Positions 21,690 to 32,989 of a stretch of 64,000 nucleotides of DNA are shown here, piece after piece. The position numbers were made by a program, and so were the translations under genes. Source of the stretch: Sternotherus odoratus. Lineage: Eukaryota; Chordata; Testudines; Kinosternidae. How positions within the stretch are numbered: the first letter of the stretch is position 1; every line of letters begins with the position of its first letter. The stretch is from the NCBI GenBank assembly GCA_032164245.1, contig JAVMKO010000006.1, forward strand, positions 104,797,310 to 104,861,309. The letters are read 5' to 3'. The notes beneath the pieces were generated by a model that had not been told where the DNA came from, made no database searches, and saw only the letters and a list, made by a program, of their open reading frames with translations.

Positions 21690-24600
21690 GTGGCTATCGA
21701 CCTGGTCTTCTCTTCGGCACTGGTGTATAGATGTTGAGTGAATACAGGGTCGCTCTGGAATCCTTTAATGAATGAAGTGACTCATTAGTGTGCTTGGCAT
21801 GGGGTTTAGGTCCTTCAAACAGGAGATCTTCCACAGTAGTCTGCACAACCTTGGGAAACCCCGAGATGTGAAGCCATATGGCCTGTCTCATTACCACAAA
21901 TGTCACAATGGATAGGGACACCATATCTGCAGCATCCAGACAGGCTTGTAGTGCCATGCATGACAGGAGTTGTCCTTATGTCACTAGTGCTTGGAACTGT
22001 TCTTTTTTATCATGTGGGAGATGCTGAGTGAGTTATTGAATTTGGAATAGTTCATATGGTTATACTTGGAGAGAAGTGCCTCATAATTAGCAATTTGAAA
22101 GTGAGGTGTGGCTGAAGAATATATCTTGTGACTGAAGAGGTCTAGTCTCTTCTAGTCCTTGGAATATGGGGTTGTCTTGTAGTGGTGTAGTCATCCTCTC
22201 ATATGCACCGCATTAACCATGAGGGAGTTCAGTTAGAATGGGAGAATAAGAACTCCATATCCTTGGGGGAAACATAACACTTTTTGTCCATTTGTTTGCA
22301 GATAGGTGCTATTGATGTTGGACCCAGCCAAAGTGATCTGGCAGACCTCATCAAGACCTCATTAATTTAAAGTGTGATCTTTGCATAGCTGGAGACCTGC
22401 AATATGTTGAGCAGCTTATGTTGTTGCTGTCTAAATTCCTACGGTGGGATCAGGGGAGAGTCCACAAACCTGCAGAATAGTTATTGAAACTGTTTAAAAT
22501 CACCAGCCGATGTTGGAGATGGTGGCATGATGACTTCATCAGGGAAGGATGAGGAGATGTTGGTTGGTGGTGTAACCTCCTGCTCAATTTCTTCCTCGTG
22601 CTCTTCTAACAACTCTGGCTCTGGTTCGGGAGGCCTAAAGACCAATGAGGATGGAGAGTGTATGTGTCTCTGTCTCTGATCCACAGGCAGTTTGGGAAAA
22701 TGTGGCTTATATACAGCCCAAGGGTCGCAGTAGGGCCAAAGGGAATAGGCAGAAGGGGTTATATCCACAGGTGCCTGTACCAATGAGCTGGTTCATTTCT
22801 GGTCTCTGGATCTTGAGGGTAGGAGTAAGATTCTCTGTGTTGAGCTGCTTGAGATCATTGAGGGATGTGAGGTGCAGTTGAGTACTCCACCTCTTCCTCC
22901 TCACTGGAGAATGGTGAAGGAAAGGCGAGTGGTGTGGTATGAGTTGTATCTCTGTGGGAGATACATGAACTGTTGGGAGTTTGGTATGCAGGAGCTGCAA
23001 CTTCGGGGAGTCAAAAAGGATCAAGTCTCTCAGGAAGTGCAATTCTTGTGGTAACAACATAAGCATCATCAGTACTGGTAGGTATGTCACTGCCATGGAT
23101 GCGGAGATTGTGGATGTTAACGGTGCTGAAGTAATCGTGAATGTTGTCAAACAGTAGATGGCACCGAGGGCTGCATCCATGCTGGTGGTTTCAGCGGCTC
23201 CAGGAAATTCATCGGTGGAAAAGACTTGGTCGGTGCTGAGGCATTCAAAAATCACGTTTCATTGAGGCAGTCAGTATTGATTGGAGATCCTTGACTTGTC
23301 CTTATTGGTCCTGAATGATGGTGTGCTTTTATGTGGTCCTTCCATCTTAGGGCCCTTGGAGCTCTCAATAGTGCTAGTATTTGAAGTACCTGGACAGTCA
23401 AAGGATCTAGATCTCACCTTAGTTCAGGGGTCTCAAACTTGCGACCCGCGAAGCCCTTCCTTGTGGCCCGCAAAGCTCCCTGGTGCCCGCCCCTCATATC
23501 AGTTTCCGTGAGGGAGGGGCCAGAAGCGGAGGCTTCTCTGCTGCCTGGCTGGGCCACTGCCAATCCCCAGCTACCAGGCACTGCTGCTGTGGTTTCAATG
23601 AATGAGCTGGGGCAGTGCTTCCCAGGAGCCCTCTGCAGCGGTGGCCGGGAGAGGTAAGCCAGGCTTCCCCGGCCCTCCCACCTCCTTCTGCGGGAAGCTT
23701 ACCGCTCCTGGCTGCCGCTTCAGAAGGCTCCTGGGAAGCACCCTGGCTGGGCCGCTGCCGAGCCCTGGCTTCTCGGTGCTGCTACTGAGGCCGCAGTGAA
23801 CAAGCTGGGGTGGCCCTCTGTAGTGGCGGCCAGGAGCGGTAAGCCTCTCGCAGAGGGAGGCAGGAGAGCGGCGGGGAGCCTGGCTCACCGCTCCTGGCCG
23901 CTGCTGCAGAGGGCTCCTGGGAAGCGCTGCTCCAGCTCATTCATTCAAGCCGCAGCAGCAGCACCTGGAAGCCGGGGCTTGGCTGCGGCCCAGCCAGGCA
24001 GCAGAGAAGCCTCCCCACCCCCAGATGGGTGCCTTGCCCTGCGAGCAGCCAGAGGTGAGCCCGTTTCACGGCTCTCTGGCCGGCTGCAGCTGCCTGGGCT
24101 TGCTGCGCCGCCCCCTGCATGTCATGCCCCAGTACCAGTATCCCCTGCAGAGGGTGCCAGGGTCAGGCAAGGGGTGGAGAGTCCAGGAAGGCTGAAAGGA
24201 GATGGAGAGAGGAGATGGGGGCAGGGAGGGGCAGCTTAGGGGTAGGAGGGTATTGAAGCTAGGGGTGTGGGGGAGATTTGGGGACAGTGCACTGTGTTAC
24301 AAGGATAAGTGGGGGGACATTTGGAGATAGAGAATAGGGTTATGGGAGGTGAGTGGGGTGAGATTTAGAGATGGGGTCCAGGGAGCTGAGTTACAGGGGT
24401 GAGTGGGTGGAGATTTGGGGATGGGGAGCAGAGTTATGAGGGTGAGTGGGGAGATTTGGGGATGGAACACAAGGAGCTGGCTACAAGCATGAGTGGGGGG
24501 TGATTTGGGGAACAGGTAGCTGGGTTATGTGGATAAGTGGGGATGGGGAACAGGGTTATGAGGATCAGTTTGGGAATGGGAGACGTTATAAAATTATCAT

Positions 24601-25620
24601 TGATATTAGGCTGAGATGGATTGAAATTTCTGTCAGATTTATCAGCATATTCTATTTGAAAAAAGCTTGAATCATCTGAGGCTGGTAATTTCTTTTTAAA
24701 TTAGATTTGCTTGCTTGTGTTTCCAGCTCTTCCTATATTGCTCTTGCTTTGTTTTCCAAACAGCTGTTGGCGGTGACTAGCGCTTTCCAGGAGGGAGGGG
24801 GAGGCTGTGTGCTGAGAGGAGGAGGCAAGGCAGCGGCGGGGCCTCATGGAAGGGTGGAGTAGGAGCGGGGGCAGGAGGCAGTGAGGGGGGAGTGTCAGTG
24901 ATGCGGCCCTCGGCCCTCATGATCATTTGAGTTTCAGACCCCGCTTTAGAAGATGTCAAGGTTTCCGACCTTGTGCAAAATGCTTTTCTTTGAGGTGTCT
25001 CCTTGGCAGGTGAGCTCGGGGCCCTTTTCTTCTCATCTTGGAGACAGAGTGTGGATTTTCTTCTTGTGGTGCATGACAAGTGGGGGTCAGCGGACAATAG
25101 TGCCAATGGTGACCACTCTAGAGAAGAATTATCGTGGCCAGGGTATCAGGCTGCTCACAATGAATTCTCCATCACTAAAAGTTTGAGTTTCAACTCCTGT
25201 TCCTTTCAGGACTGTGCCTTCAACTTGACGCAGTGGGAGCATTTCTGTGAAATTTGCTCCTCAGCCAAACAATGGATGCACAGTTTGAATCTCAGCAATT
25301 TTATCTGCAGAATACCAAGAAAATTCTTCACCCTCATCAGCACCATTCACACCTGGTAGTTCCAAGATCTTCTACAATTGTTAACTCTCGCTACAGAAGG
25401 AAGGGTGATCGGAGGAAATTACCTTTGGAAAGGTCTGTCTCTTCTGTCTCTCTGGCTTGTTGAATGTCTGATTCCAAATCTGGATTTAAGCCACCTTTCT
25501 TCCTCAGCTCTGGGTTTTGCAGAGTCTGTGATTCCTGATTTAATCCTTGTTGCAAGAAAAACAAGAGGAGAAATAAGTTTTTTACTGAGTAATTGTCCTC
25601 AATCACTTCCTGTTTTCTGT
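21690..25620 (-). mobile_element. DIRS-type retroelement gag fragment, copy 1
   Basis: Minus-strand pieces of one protein run from about 25,606 down to 21,694, interrupted by the hAT element. Signature near the C-terminus: 'ALQACLDAADMVSLS', 'AIWLHISGFPKVVQTTVEDL', 'SLHSLKDSRATLYSL' and a basic ending 'PVPKRRPGR'. This matches DIRS gag proteins, as do upstream Pro/Glu-rich segments. Stops and frameshifts break it. No tyrosine recombinase, RT or methyltransferase domain follows, so only the gag half is present. Confidence 0.6.
23425..24943. mobile_element. Non-autonomous hAT transposon
   Basis: Starts 'CAGGGGTCTCAAACT' and ends with the near-complement 'AGTTTCAGACCCCG'. Flanks give an imperfect 8-bp duplication (ccttagtt / ctttagaa), as hAT elements make. 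The paralogous block at 34,750-34,760 has an uninterrupted site. The interior contains two tandem families: a GC-rich unit of about 140 bp repeated around 23,540-23,960, and G-rich units of about 45-50 bp at 24,240-24,580. No transposase is visible. Confidence 0.75.
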
Positions 25621-26564
25621 GTTTGTTTTATTAAGTACACTGCCCCTGCCTTGTAATAGAAGACCTGATTATCCTATACAATGATACACAGCATTGTGAG
25701 GCTTTGGATAAAGAATGCAATGGATCTGTGGCATTCCAGCCTCTGAACTTTTCTAAGGGGAATCTGGGTTGATTCTCAGTCCCATTCTTTTCTGACCACA
25801 AAGCCCCAGAGTAGAGCTCTGCACTTGTTTATGGTTCTAGCCCCCTGCTGTATTCTATCCCAGTTTGCCAATCAGTTCCCAGTAAGCTATGAACGATTGA
25901 TAAATGTTGTATTTGACTTCCATTGCCACACCAGGCGACACTGCCTTGTTGTGCTTCCATTGCTGTACCAGGTTACTTAAAATTCTGGTGCACCCGGCAC
26001 CATCGAAACACTCTAGATAGAAACCAAAGAGGTTCTTCAGAGCATTGTGGCTTTGCTGCTGCCCCTGCCACTTTGATTTCTCTATTCCTCATTTACTTCT
26101 TATGAAAGAAAATGATTCAAAAGTAATTATTTGGGCCACAAACTGCTCCTGAAAGGGGATTCGGGCTTCTGAAATCAGGGGAAGGGATGGTGTTCAAATA
26201 CCATAAGTAACTTTTACAATAGACACCCAGGATGTGGCACACATACAGAAGGGGAGACTGTGGGCCTGCCAGGCACCCCTATCCCTGTTTGACGCCTGCC
26301 ACTCACCCCATGTTCCTTTCCCCTCACCTGGGACGTCCAACCCCCTCACTTCCCCTGCCACCTACCCCCATTCATCCCCTTCCCCTCATTGTAACCCCAC
26401 TTCTCTCTCACCTAATTCCCCCCCACACACACTCTTCTCTACTATAATATTGGTAAAACATGCCTTTTTCTATAGATTATGACTCTGTATGACTAGGCTG
26501 ACCATATTTCCTTGAGACAAAAACGGGACATTGGGATGGCAAAAACGGGACGGGGTGGGGGGGG

Positions 26565-26800
26565 TCTCATGAGATGAAGTCAGTGCAGTGGCTGCAGAAC
26601 CTGGGCTGAGGGGCGCTGGGGGGGTGGTGGTTGGGGGCTCTGGTGGGGCTCTAGGGGGGCTCTGGGCAGTGTGGGGGACTCTAGGTCCCAGGGGGGTCTC
26701 ACCGGATGAGGTCGGTGCAGTGGCTGCAGAACGTGGGCTGAGGGGCGCTGGGGGGCTCTATGGGGGTCTCACCGGATGAGGTCAGTGCAGTGGCTGCATA
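26565..26800. repeat. Tandem copies of the captured exon's 3' end and donor
   Basis: The stretch 'gatgaggtcagtgcagtggctgca' with adjoining 'ggggtctc' occurs three times (about 26,570, 26,698 and 26,767), separated by G-rich spacers of unequal length. Each unit corresponds to the 3' end of the protein kinase C exon and, in two of them, its splice donor. This is local tandem duplication inside the transposon. Confidence 0.75.
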
Positions 26801-26939
26801 ACGTGGACTGCTTTAACAAGCGTGTGGTGACTTTGTGGCTCTTGACCACGTGGATCACCTTCTGGCGCAGCGCCCCCTTGCGGCAGAACAGCGTCTTGGC
26901 CAGGCACTCCAGCTTGGTGGGCGAGGTGACCAGCGCCAT
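26773..26939 (-). pseudogene. Captured protein kinase C (gamma-like) first coding exon
   Basis: From an ATG at 26,939 the minus strand reads 55 codons plus 2 bases to a donor (CG|GTGAG at 26,772). It includes '[15 protein letters not shown]' then '[19 protein letters not shown]', the start of the C1A diacylglycerol-binding domain of conventional PKC. '[12 protein letters not shown]' points to PRKCG rather than PRKCA or PRKCB. The phase-2 exon end matches the known break just before the Trp codon of C1A. Zinc-ligand His and Cys positions remain, but several invariant residues differ (FF to LL, P to S). With only one exon present it cannot encode a kinase. Confidence 0.8.
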
Positions 26940-26999
26940 GGCCCCACCTGCCCCCCCAGCGCCAGGCGTGGGGGGAGACAGAGGGGGGTCGGGGGGGAT

Positions 27000-27650
27000 G
27001 GATGGAGGAATAAGCAGAACAGGGATGGGGGATGAAGAGGATGGAGGGAGAGAGAGAAGGGGGGATGAGGGATGAAGATGATGGAGGGGACGGAGGGAGA
27101 GAAGGCACGAAGGTGAGAAGGGAGAGGATGGATGGATGAGAGAAGAGATGGGGGTAGGGAGCAGGGGGGATGGAGGAGGCAAGGGACAGCGAGAAGGAGG
27201 GATGGAGAGAAGGGAGATGGAAGAGGAGGCAGTGGACGGAGGGAGAGAAGGAAGGGAGGGATGGAGAAGGGAGATAGAGAGAAGGAAGAGAGGGATGGAG
27301 GGATAGAGAGAAGGGAGGAAGGAAGGGATGGAGGGATGGAGAAGGGGCTAGAGAGAAGGGATGGAGGGAGCGAGAGGAGGCAGCGGACGGAGGAAGAGAG
27401 CAGGGAGGAAGGGAGGGATGGAGAAGGGGGATGGAGAGACGGAAGAGAGGGATGGAGGGATAGAGAGAAGGGAGGAAGGAAGGGATGGAGGGATGGAGAA
27501 GGGGATAGAGAGAAGGGATGGAGGGAGCGAGAGGAGGCAGCGGATGGAGGGAGAGAGCAGGGAGGAAGGGAGGGATGGAGAAGGGGGATGGAGAGAAGGG
27601 AGGGATGGAGAGAAGGAGGGAAGAAGGAGGAATACTGAGAAGAGGAGGCA
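27000..27650. repeat. Polypurine minisatellite (GGA/GAGAAGGG units)
   Basis: About 650 bp of almost pure purine on the plus strand, built from imperfect 'gatggagggagagagaag' units. Longer reiterations of about 150 bp occur (27,360-27,480 against 27,520-27,610). The Arg-Glu-Gly and Ser-Leu-Pro reading frames across it are by-products. It lies inside the hAT element, upstream of the captured exon. Confidence 0.85.
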
Positions 27651-29389
27651 GTGGGCGGCGGGCTGAAGCCGACTGTGGAGCGGAGCTGTCCGGAGCCGCA
27701 GCCGGGGGCCGAGCGCGCCAGCGGGGGGAGGGGGGGGGCTGCCAGCCGGGTTTTATGAGACATAATCACATAAATTCAGTTATGTGATTGAGTCATAAAA
27801 TGCCCGCCCTCCCCCCCCCCCCCCCCACCGCCGCCGGCACAGTTTGCTCATCGGAGATTTTGACATCTGATACTTGTCCTTAGGTAGCAAGATTCTTCAC
27901 CTGAGCTCTTGGGAGTCCTGCAAAGAAAGAACCTCCCCCTAGAAAGCAGCTTGGAAAGAGCTTGTCCCCAAAAATGGGACAAAATTGATATTTTTGTTAA
28001 AAAGACGGGACGGTCCAGAAACATGAAAAAAACGGGACTGTCCCGTTCAAAACGGGATGTATGGTCAGCCTATGTATGACCTGAACTGGATCACTAATTT
28101 GTGATCAAGATTAAGGAAGCCTGTTTTCAAGAGTGCTGAGAAGATGAACTTTCTTATAGGTGGATATTTAAAGTTACCAAAAAACCCACAAACGTCTGCA
28201 ATACTGGATGGACATGGTTGTCTCTAACTTTCTGCTTGTGCTTGAGGAAAGTTAAAATTATTTGGGCGACTTTATGAATTCCTTTACTTTCAAATGACTG
28301 GGGATGAATATTTACCTGTATTTTTAATGTTTGAAGTTATTGTTTTTCTTTTTCTTTTAATCTGCCGTGTTGTTTTACAGAATTACATCTTTCTGGTACT
28401 TTTCTTGAATTTCCTATTTTTCTAGTGTTATTTTTAGACAACCCTAAAGGTCTTGTCAGGCCTTTAACACTGATCACTGAGCAGGACTTTCCACCTGAAC
28501 ACTAATTTCACCAAGTTATTTGATCTGAGGAATTTCTCTGGGTTTTTAGATCATTGGATAATTTTCCTTCACAATTAGGCCATGTTACAGCTAAGAAATT
28601 GTCACAAATTTTGGATGCTAAAGTTGCCCGACTAGCTGTAGGACACTGTAGCACCATTTTCCCCACAGTGGGCCGGGTAAACCATGCTGGCCTAGGCTCT
28701 GAACCAGCAAACCACTGGAGCACACGCTTAATTTTAAACATGTTGGTGTAACCCTACTGAATTTGAAATCCCTTCATGGCCACCCAGACCTGTGCTTTGG
28801 AGTCCAGAAGAAACAGAACCAGGGACCCTTGATTGCTAGGAGACCCCAGAACAGTTCACATCTGGAAGGGGTGCTGCTGCTCGCCCACAGCGGTGCTGAT
28901 GCAGATGGGTTGGCTGCAGACACACCACTCACAGCAACACTCAGACTCTGACTTCACATGGATCTGTGGATGTGGGGCAGGACTGGCTCCAGGAGGTGCT
29001 GACTGTGAGCATCATGGAGGGCAGAGGGGCCACTGTATTGAATGACATCACTGGCAATAGCCCTGAGGTGCAGATGTGCTCCCCAGCTCAGCTGTCTGGT
29101 GGCTCTTTCAGGGGGCCATTCTGGAGGTGTTATGGACACCAGGGCTAAAAACTTTGTGCTGTAAAACCATCTGGGATGGGCTCTGGTTTCAGGGACACAC
29201 GTTATGGTCGCTCCCATGTCGCTACACTCCTAGATCAGACTCTCCAAAGAGGAAACAACACGTTTGAACATCTGAGTGTTCAAACCAGAAACCTGATGCT
29301 AAGAGGTGCACCCATCCAATAAATCAACACACATATCACATGACCCATGTACCACAGCAAGAGCGACATTAAATACTCACAGCAAGCTA

Positions 29390-29686
29390 CAGTAGATTCT
29401 CAATTATCCAGGATTGGATTAACCAGGATGTGGATTAACCAGGATGTCAAAAAAATACACGTAACTCATAGGGCCGGCTCTGGCTTTGTTGCCACCACAA
29501 GCACACACAAAAAAGTCCCCACCAGGGTGCAGGGCAGCCAGTGAACCAACACCCCCTCCCCCAACATAGGGTGGCTGATGAACCAACCCCCTCCTCCCCA
29601 TATTTTCTATGAATGGTGATTATCCGGGATTTTATTAACCAGGATTAATTTTTTCCCTATTATCCTGGATAATCGAGAGTCTACTG
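29390..29686. mobile_element. Tigger-like (Tc1/mariner) MITE
   Basis: 297 bp with ends CAGTAGATTCTCAATTATCC and GGATAATCGAGAGTCTACTG in inverted orientation, flanked by TA on both sides. The paralogous copy near 52,280 retains the empty 'agcTAtc' site. End sequence and TA target are characteristic of Tigger/pogo elements. It has no coding capacity. Confidence 0.85.
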
Positions 29687-30124
29687 TATCTTCAAAATTA
29701 TTCAGCAAAGTATTTAGAATGACAAATAAATTCAGGAAAATCACTGTGTGTTCACGGGCAATGGGAAAACAAAAAACAAAGAATATTCACTGATTCAGTG
29801 ATTCTTTACAGATTATTAGCCCAGCTGTATTTAGGATGTTGAACATTAGCCTGGACTATGCACTTGAGGCTGTAGTGAAAAGTCTAGCAGTGGAGAAAGG
29901 GAAGGATGATGAACAAGATGGGACGTCACGGGACTTTCCCAACTTCTGTGAGTTTATTGGTCACTATTTTAAACTTTTTAAAACTTAAACAAACATGTCT
30001 GTGGTGGCAGAACAGTTCTGCTTTCATAGAGGACTTTCTCCACTAGCTCAGCCAGGGCCTGACTGTGTAACATTGGGAAGACAGGAGAAACAGTGACACC
30101 AAGATGAGGCTAACCAGGCAGTAC

Positions 30125-30235
30125 CTGCAGCATTTGCTTTCTTGGAGGATATCGGATCTTCTTGATTTTCAGGCTCATGTCTTGAGCTTGCAGGGTAGTC
30201 TTGATTCACGAGTATATTCCCCATATTTAAAGATC
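30125..30235 (-). CDS. Candidate N-terminal coding exon, Met-Gly-Asn type (copy a)
   Basis: A 111-nt candidate exon with acceptor TTTCTTTCCAG (AG at 30,237-30,236) and donor CAG|GTACTG at 30,124. An ATG at 30,224 opens 33 codons plus one base, starting 'MGNILVNQDY' and ending 'ISSKKANAA'. The Gly at position 2 could be N-myristoylated. The phase-1 end fits the GVIN1-like exon acceptor at 18,834 in frame, the same joint the CARD exon makes. It lies inside the 19-kb intron in the gene's orientation. A paralogue at 52,691-52,801 keeps length, splice sites and phase. No homologue is recognised. Reading through the donor instead would give a short peptide of 50-60 residues. Expression is not shown by the sequence. 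Confidence 0.42.
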
Positions 30236-30753
30236 CTGGAAAGAAACCCAGATAGAAGCATGTTCAGATCCATAAAATTTTTTTTTGTGGTTCTTGTGGC
30301 CTTAGCGAAGGTCCCATCATCCCTTCCTTTCCCCATTCAGAGCATGCACCAAGGATCTAAACACCAGCACACTGGACTTGCCTAGTTTTATGGAAAATCG
30401 GATCCTCAAAGTACTTACTCTAAACTTAATGGTACAGATTTTCTAGTTTAGATGCTGCAGAAACCCACTGAGGACAAATCCTGCCAATGCCCCAGGTGCC
30501 CCATGGCTGCACCTGACCAGTGAGGTGAGGAAAGGGCTGGCCTTAATGAAAATGGCATTGCGGGTGAAATTGTATTTTGGCATCTTGGCACCCACTGCCT
30601 CCCCAGGTTCTACACCCATCCCCCGATCTCCCTGGGCTCTGCTGCATCCCCACGTTCCACACTCATCTCCCTGTCCCTTCGGCCCCTGCTGCCTCCCTGG
30701 GTTCCCACCTCTCCCTTTGCTCTGGGGCCCCCTGCCACCATCCCACCCCCCAT

Positions 30754-31124
30754 CAGGGCCAGCGACAGGAATTTTGGGGCCCCGTACGCAGATCGTGCGG
30801 GGCCTCCTCCCAATCTCCCGCTGCCCATGCCCCCCCCCCCCCCCCCGGCCAGTCTCCCGCTGCCCGCGGGCCCCAACCCCTGCATGTGCTGTGGCTGCGT
30901 GGCCCAGCCAGGAGAAGCAAAGGGGGGCGGGAGGAGGCTGCTGGGTGCCGGGGGAGGAGGCTGACGAGCGCTGAAGCGGCTGCCCAGAGCCGCGCCTTGC
31001 TCACAGGCCCAACGACAAGGGAGTACAGCTGCGTACCGGGCCCGCCCTGGATTTAAGGGGGCCCCCCCTTAAGGCCGGGGCCCGATACAGCTGTACCCGT
31101 TGTACCACCCTGTCGTTTGCCCTG
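30754..31124. mobile_element. hAT-type MITE, GC-rich
   Basis: 371 bp with imperfect inverted ends CAGGGCCAGCGACAGG ... CCTGTCGTTTGCCCTG and a perfect 8-bp duplication 'ccccccat' (30,746-30,753 and 31,125-31,132). It is absent from the paralogous block near 53,297. Confidence 0.85.
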
Positions 31125-31132
31125 CCCCCCAT

Positions 31133-31235
31133 TCCTAGACTCATAGAATATCAGGGTTGGAAGGGACCTCAGGAGGTTCTAGTCCAACCCCCTGCTTAAA
31201 GCAGGACCAATCCCCAACTAAGTCTTCCCAGTCAA
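31133..31235 (-). repeat. CR1 3'-end fragment
   Basis: 'tcatagaatatcagggttgg' followed by 'aagggacctcaggagg' is the reverse complement of the CR1 3' terminus. The copy is severely 5'-truncated. The paralogue is at 53,303-53,415, so it predates the block duplication. Confidence 0.85.
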
Positions 31236-31734
31236 GGCTTTGTCTAGTTAGGCCATTGCCCCAGCTCCCTTTCTATGGCCTCACACCTCAGTCGCACCCT
31301 GAACCTTGGTGTCCCCCTGACCATGGCACCCCATTGAGGCCGGCCCCTGGTAAAGATTCTCACTGTGCCAAATGGGGCAAGAGCTGCCAGATCCAGATGA
31401 GTCTCAGAGCATCCCCCTGTGGCTCTTAGCCTGGAGGGGGAGCTGACAGAGCTGGAATGTGTCCTGCCAGGCCCTGCTCCTGCTCCTGAATGGAGACAGA
31501 GAATGGAGTTCTGAGCCACTGAGGTACCCTGGGGAAAGAGAACAAACTTCCCAACCCCAAAGACTGGAGAAAGGAAAATGAGGGCAAGTGGCATGGCAGA
31601 GTTTTCAGAGGTGCGGGTCCCAGTCCTGTTCCTGCTGAAAGAAATGACAGAACTCCCCCTGACTCCTATGGGAGCAGGAGCAGGCCCCTGCAGAACACCT
31701 GAGGATGAGAGCAGAATTAATACCAAGCAACCTG

Positions 31735-31985
31735 GTTTTCTGGACAACAGGTCTTGTCAAACTAACTGAATATGAGTTCTCAGTGTGATGCTGTAGCTAA
31801 AATTGTAAATGTGATTCTTGGATATGTAAGCAGGGGCATATATCAAATAGGAACATGGAGGTCACGTTACCTCTCTATACAGCATTAGCGAGGCTTTGCT
31901 GGATATTGTGTCCAGTTCTGGCATCCACACTTCAAAAAGGATGTTGAAATATTTGGAAAGGGCTGAGAAGCGAGCTACGAGAACA
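31735..31985 (+). repeat. Old CR1 fragment
   Basis: Reads as CR1 coding DNA in plus orientation ('tggatattgtgtccagttctgg' and 'cgagctacgagaac'), decayed. It is shared with 53,925-54,200, so it was present before the duplication. Confidence 0.6.
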
Positions 31986-32764
31986 TGGGTGGTTCATAAT
32001 CCTGGTTTGGGGAGGCTAAGCCCCTCTAAACCTCACACCAGTGGGGGGAGGAGGGGGTAGAGAGGGCAGTGGTGAATTACCGCATGGGATCACTGGGCCC
32101 ATACCTAGGGGCCCCAGCCAAATGGAGCTCCCAGAAAAAATCTCCCCCTGTTATGGTCCTGTGGGTGTTGGTGGTAAGGAGAACAGAGCTTTTCCAGTCT
32201 TGAGGCCACAGTGGGGGAGGTGGAAGGGAGCAAGCAGGGAAAAGAGTCTTCATGGAAGAGACAGAGTGGGGTGGGGTTGTGGACAGAAGGGGAGAGGGGC
32301 TCCAGGCTCGGAGCTCTGCTGTTGTGGCCCCCTGGCCACGGGTGAAGGGCCTCTGGGTTTGGAGGCCCTCATGGCCCTGACTGGGCTCTAAGCACCCCCT
32401 AACCAGACTGGGGCCACATGGGTGGGGGGCTGACAGCAGCAAGCAGGGATGTGCCCTAATCCAAAAGAGGTGGGACCTCAGTCAGGGTTGACTCCAATCA
32501 ATTAGCAAATTTTAAATGGTGTGTAACTGCTTCTACACCAGGTAACAAATGTGTTTCTAATGAGGTTTGCTAACTTTAGGTAGCCTCCTTAGTTCATACA
32601 TACATGTTTTTTTTAAATCTAGACAAGGGTTAGGGCACAGCTCTCCTCCAGATTTTCCCTCATTCTGTTGGGAGACAGTAATTTATGGCTGGTGTCTACC
32701 AGCAGCAAGTTACCAGAACCCACAATAGCTCAGCTGTGCTGGCTGACAGGTTCAGTGTCTAGTA

Positions 32765-32829
32765 TCAGATGTGTAGCCGTGTTAGTCTGGATCTGCAAAA
32801 GTGATAAAGAGTCTTGTAGCACCTTATAG
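32765..32829 (+). repeat. Penelope-type tail fragment
   Basis: 'gtgtagccgtgttagtctgg' followed by 'aaagagtcttgtagcacctt' matches the 3' tail of the Penelope-like element. It sits exactly at the left edge of duplicated block X copy 2. Confidence 0.6.
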
Positions 32830-32989
32830 ACTGATGGAGTAATGCAGATGGTTACAGCATCTGGATCAAATTGAGGCATCTTGGTTCAAATTTTCAAAAA
32901 TGTTGTTTGGAGGTAGATGAGTAGGGAGTAGCCACCTGTGCTGATGTTTGTCTGCATTTGGGATGAAGTCTTATTGTCTTCATTGTGGA

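Larger units (their letters stand above)
21473..26071. repeat. Duplicated block X, copy 1
   Basis: Collinear with 32,830-37,220 over almost its whole length. Both copies start near 'ctgatggagtaatgca' and end at 'tgctgcccctgccac'. This copy carries a hAT transposon (23,425-24,943) missing from the other, and lacks the solo LTR of the other (empty site near 25,880). Most of the block is DIRS-type gag sequence; the last 400 bp are shared unique-looking DNA. Confidence 0.85.
26494..28072. mobile_element. hAT transposon carrying a captured host exon
   Basis: 1,579 bp with terminal inverted repeats TAGGCTGACCATA ... TATGGTCAGCCTA. It is flanked by a perfect 8-bp duplication 'tgtatgac' (26,486-26,493 and 28,073-28,080). 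The copy at 50,330-50,345 is an empty site. Subterminal DNA has 'acgggac' palindromes shared with the short hAT MITEs of this window. The middle is foreign: a protein kinase C first exon with its donor, preceded (minus strand) by purine-rich and GC-rich sequence that looks like a promoter or 5' UTR. No transposase is present, so it moved in trans. Confidence 0.85.
26084..32460. repeat. Duplicated block Y, copy 1
   Basis: Collinear with 49,938-54,690, starting 'attcctcatttacttcttat'. Copy-specific insertions here are a hAT with a captured exon (26,494-28,072), a Tigger MITE (29,390-29,686) and a hAT MITE (30,754-31,124). The other copy has a solo LTR instead (51,289-51,910). The block includes the candidate Met-Gly-Asn exon at 30,125-30,235. 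Confidence 0.85.

Noticed and set aside
26855..27769. 304-codon minus-strand frame rich in Ser, Pro and Leu, with complementary Arg/Glu/Gly frames
   Set aside because: It is the translation of the polypurine/polypyrimidine repeat in the hAT element; only the kinase exon at its end is meaningful, and in another frame.
28508..28741. 77-codon frame conserved in both copies of block Y (also 50,784-51,017)
   Set aside because: Its identity reflects recent duplication of the whole block, non-coding parts included; no family signature or splice signals that would favour coding.
30040..30124. A second exon joined to the Met-Gly-Asn exon through a 52-nt intron, giving an 'ALAELV..VLYESRTVL' extension (copy b acceptor at about 52,640)
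   Set aside because: The phase fits, but 52 nt is below usual vertebrate intron size, and copy a has lost the acceptor (AG to AA). Joining to the GTPase exon is the better explanation.
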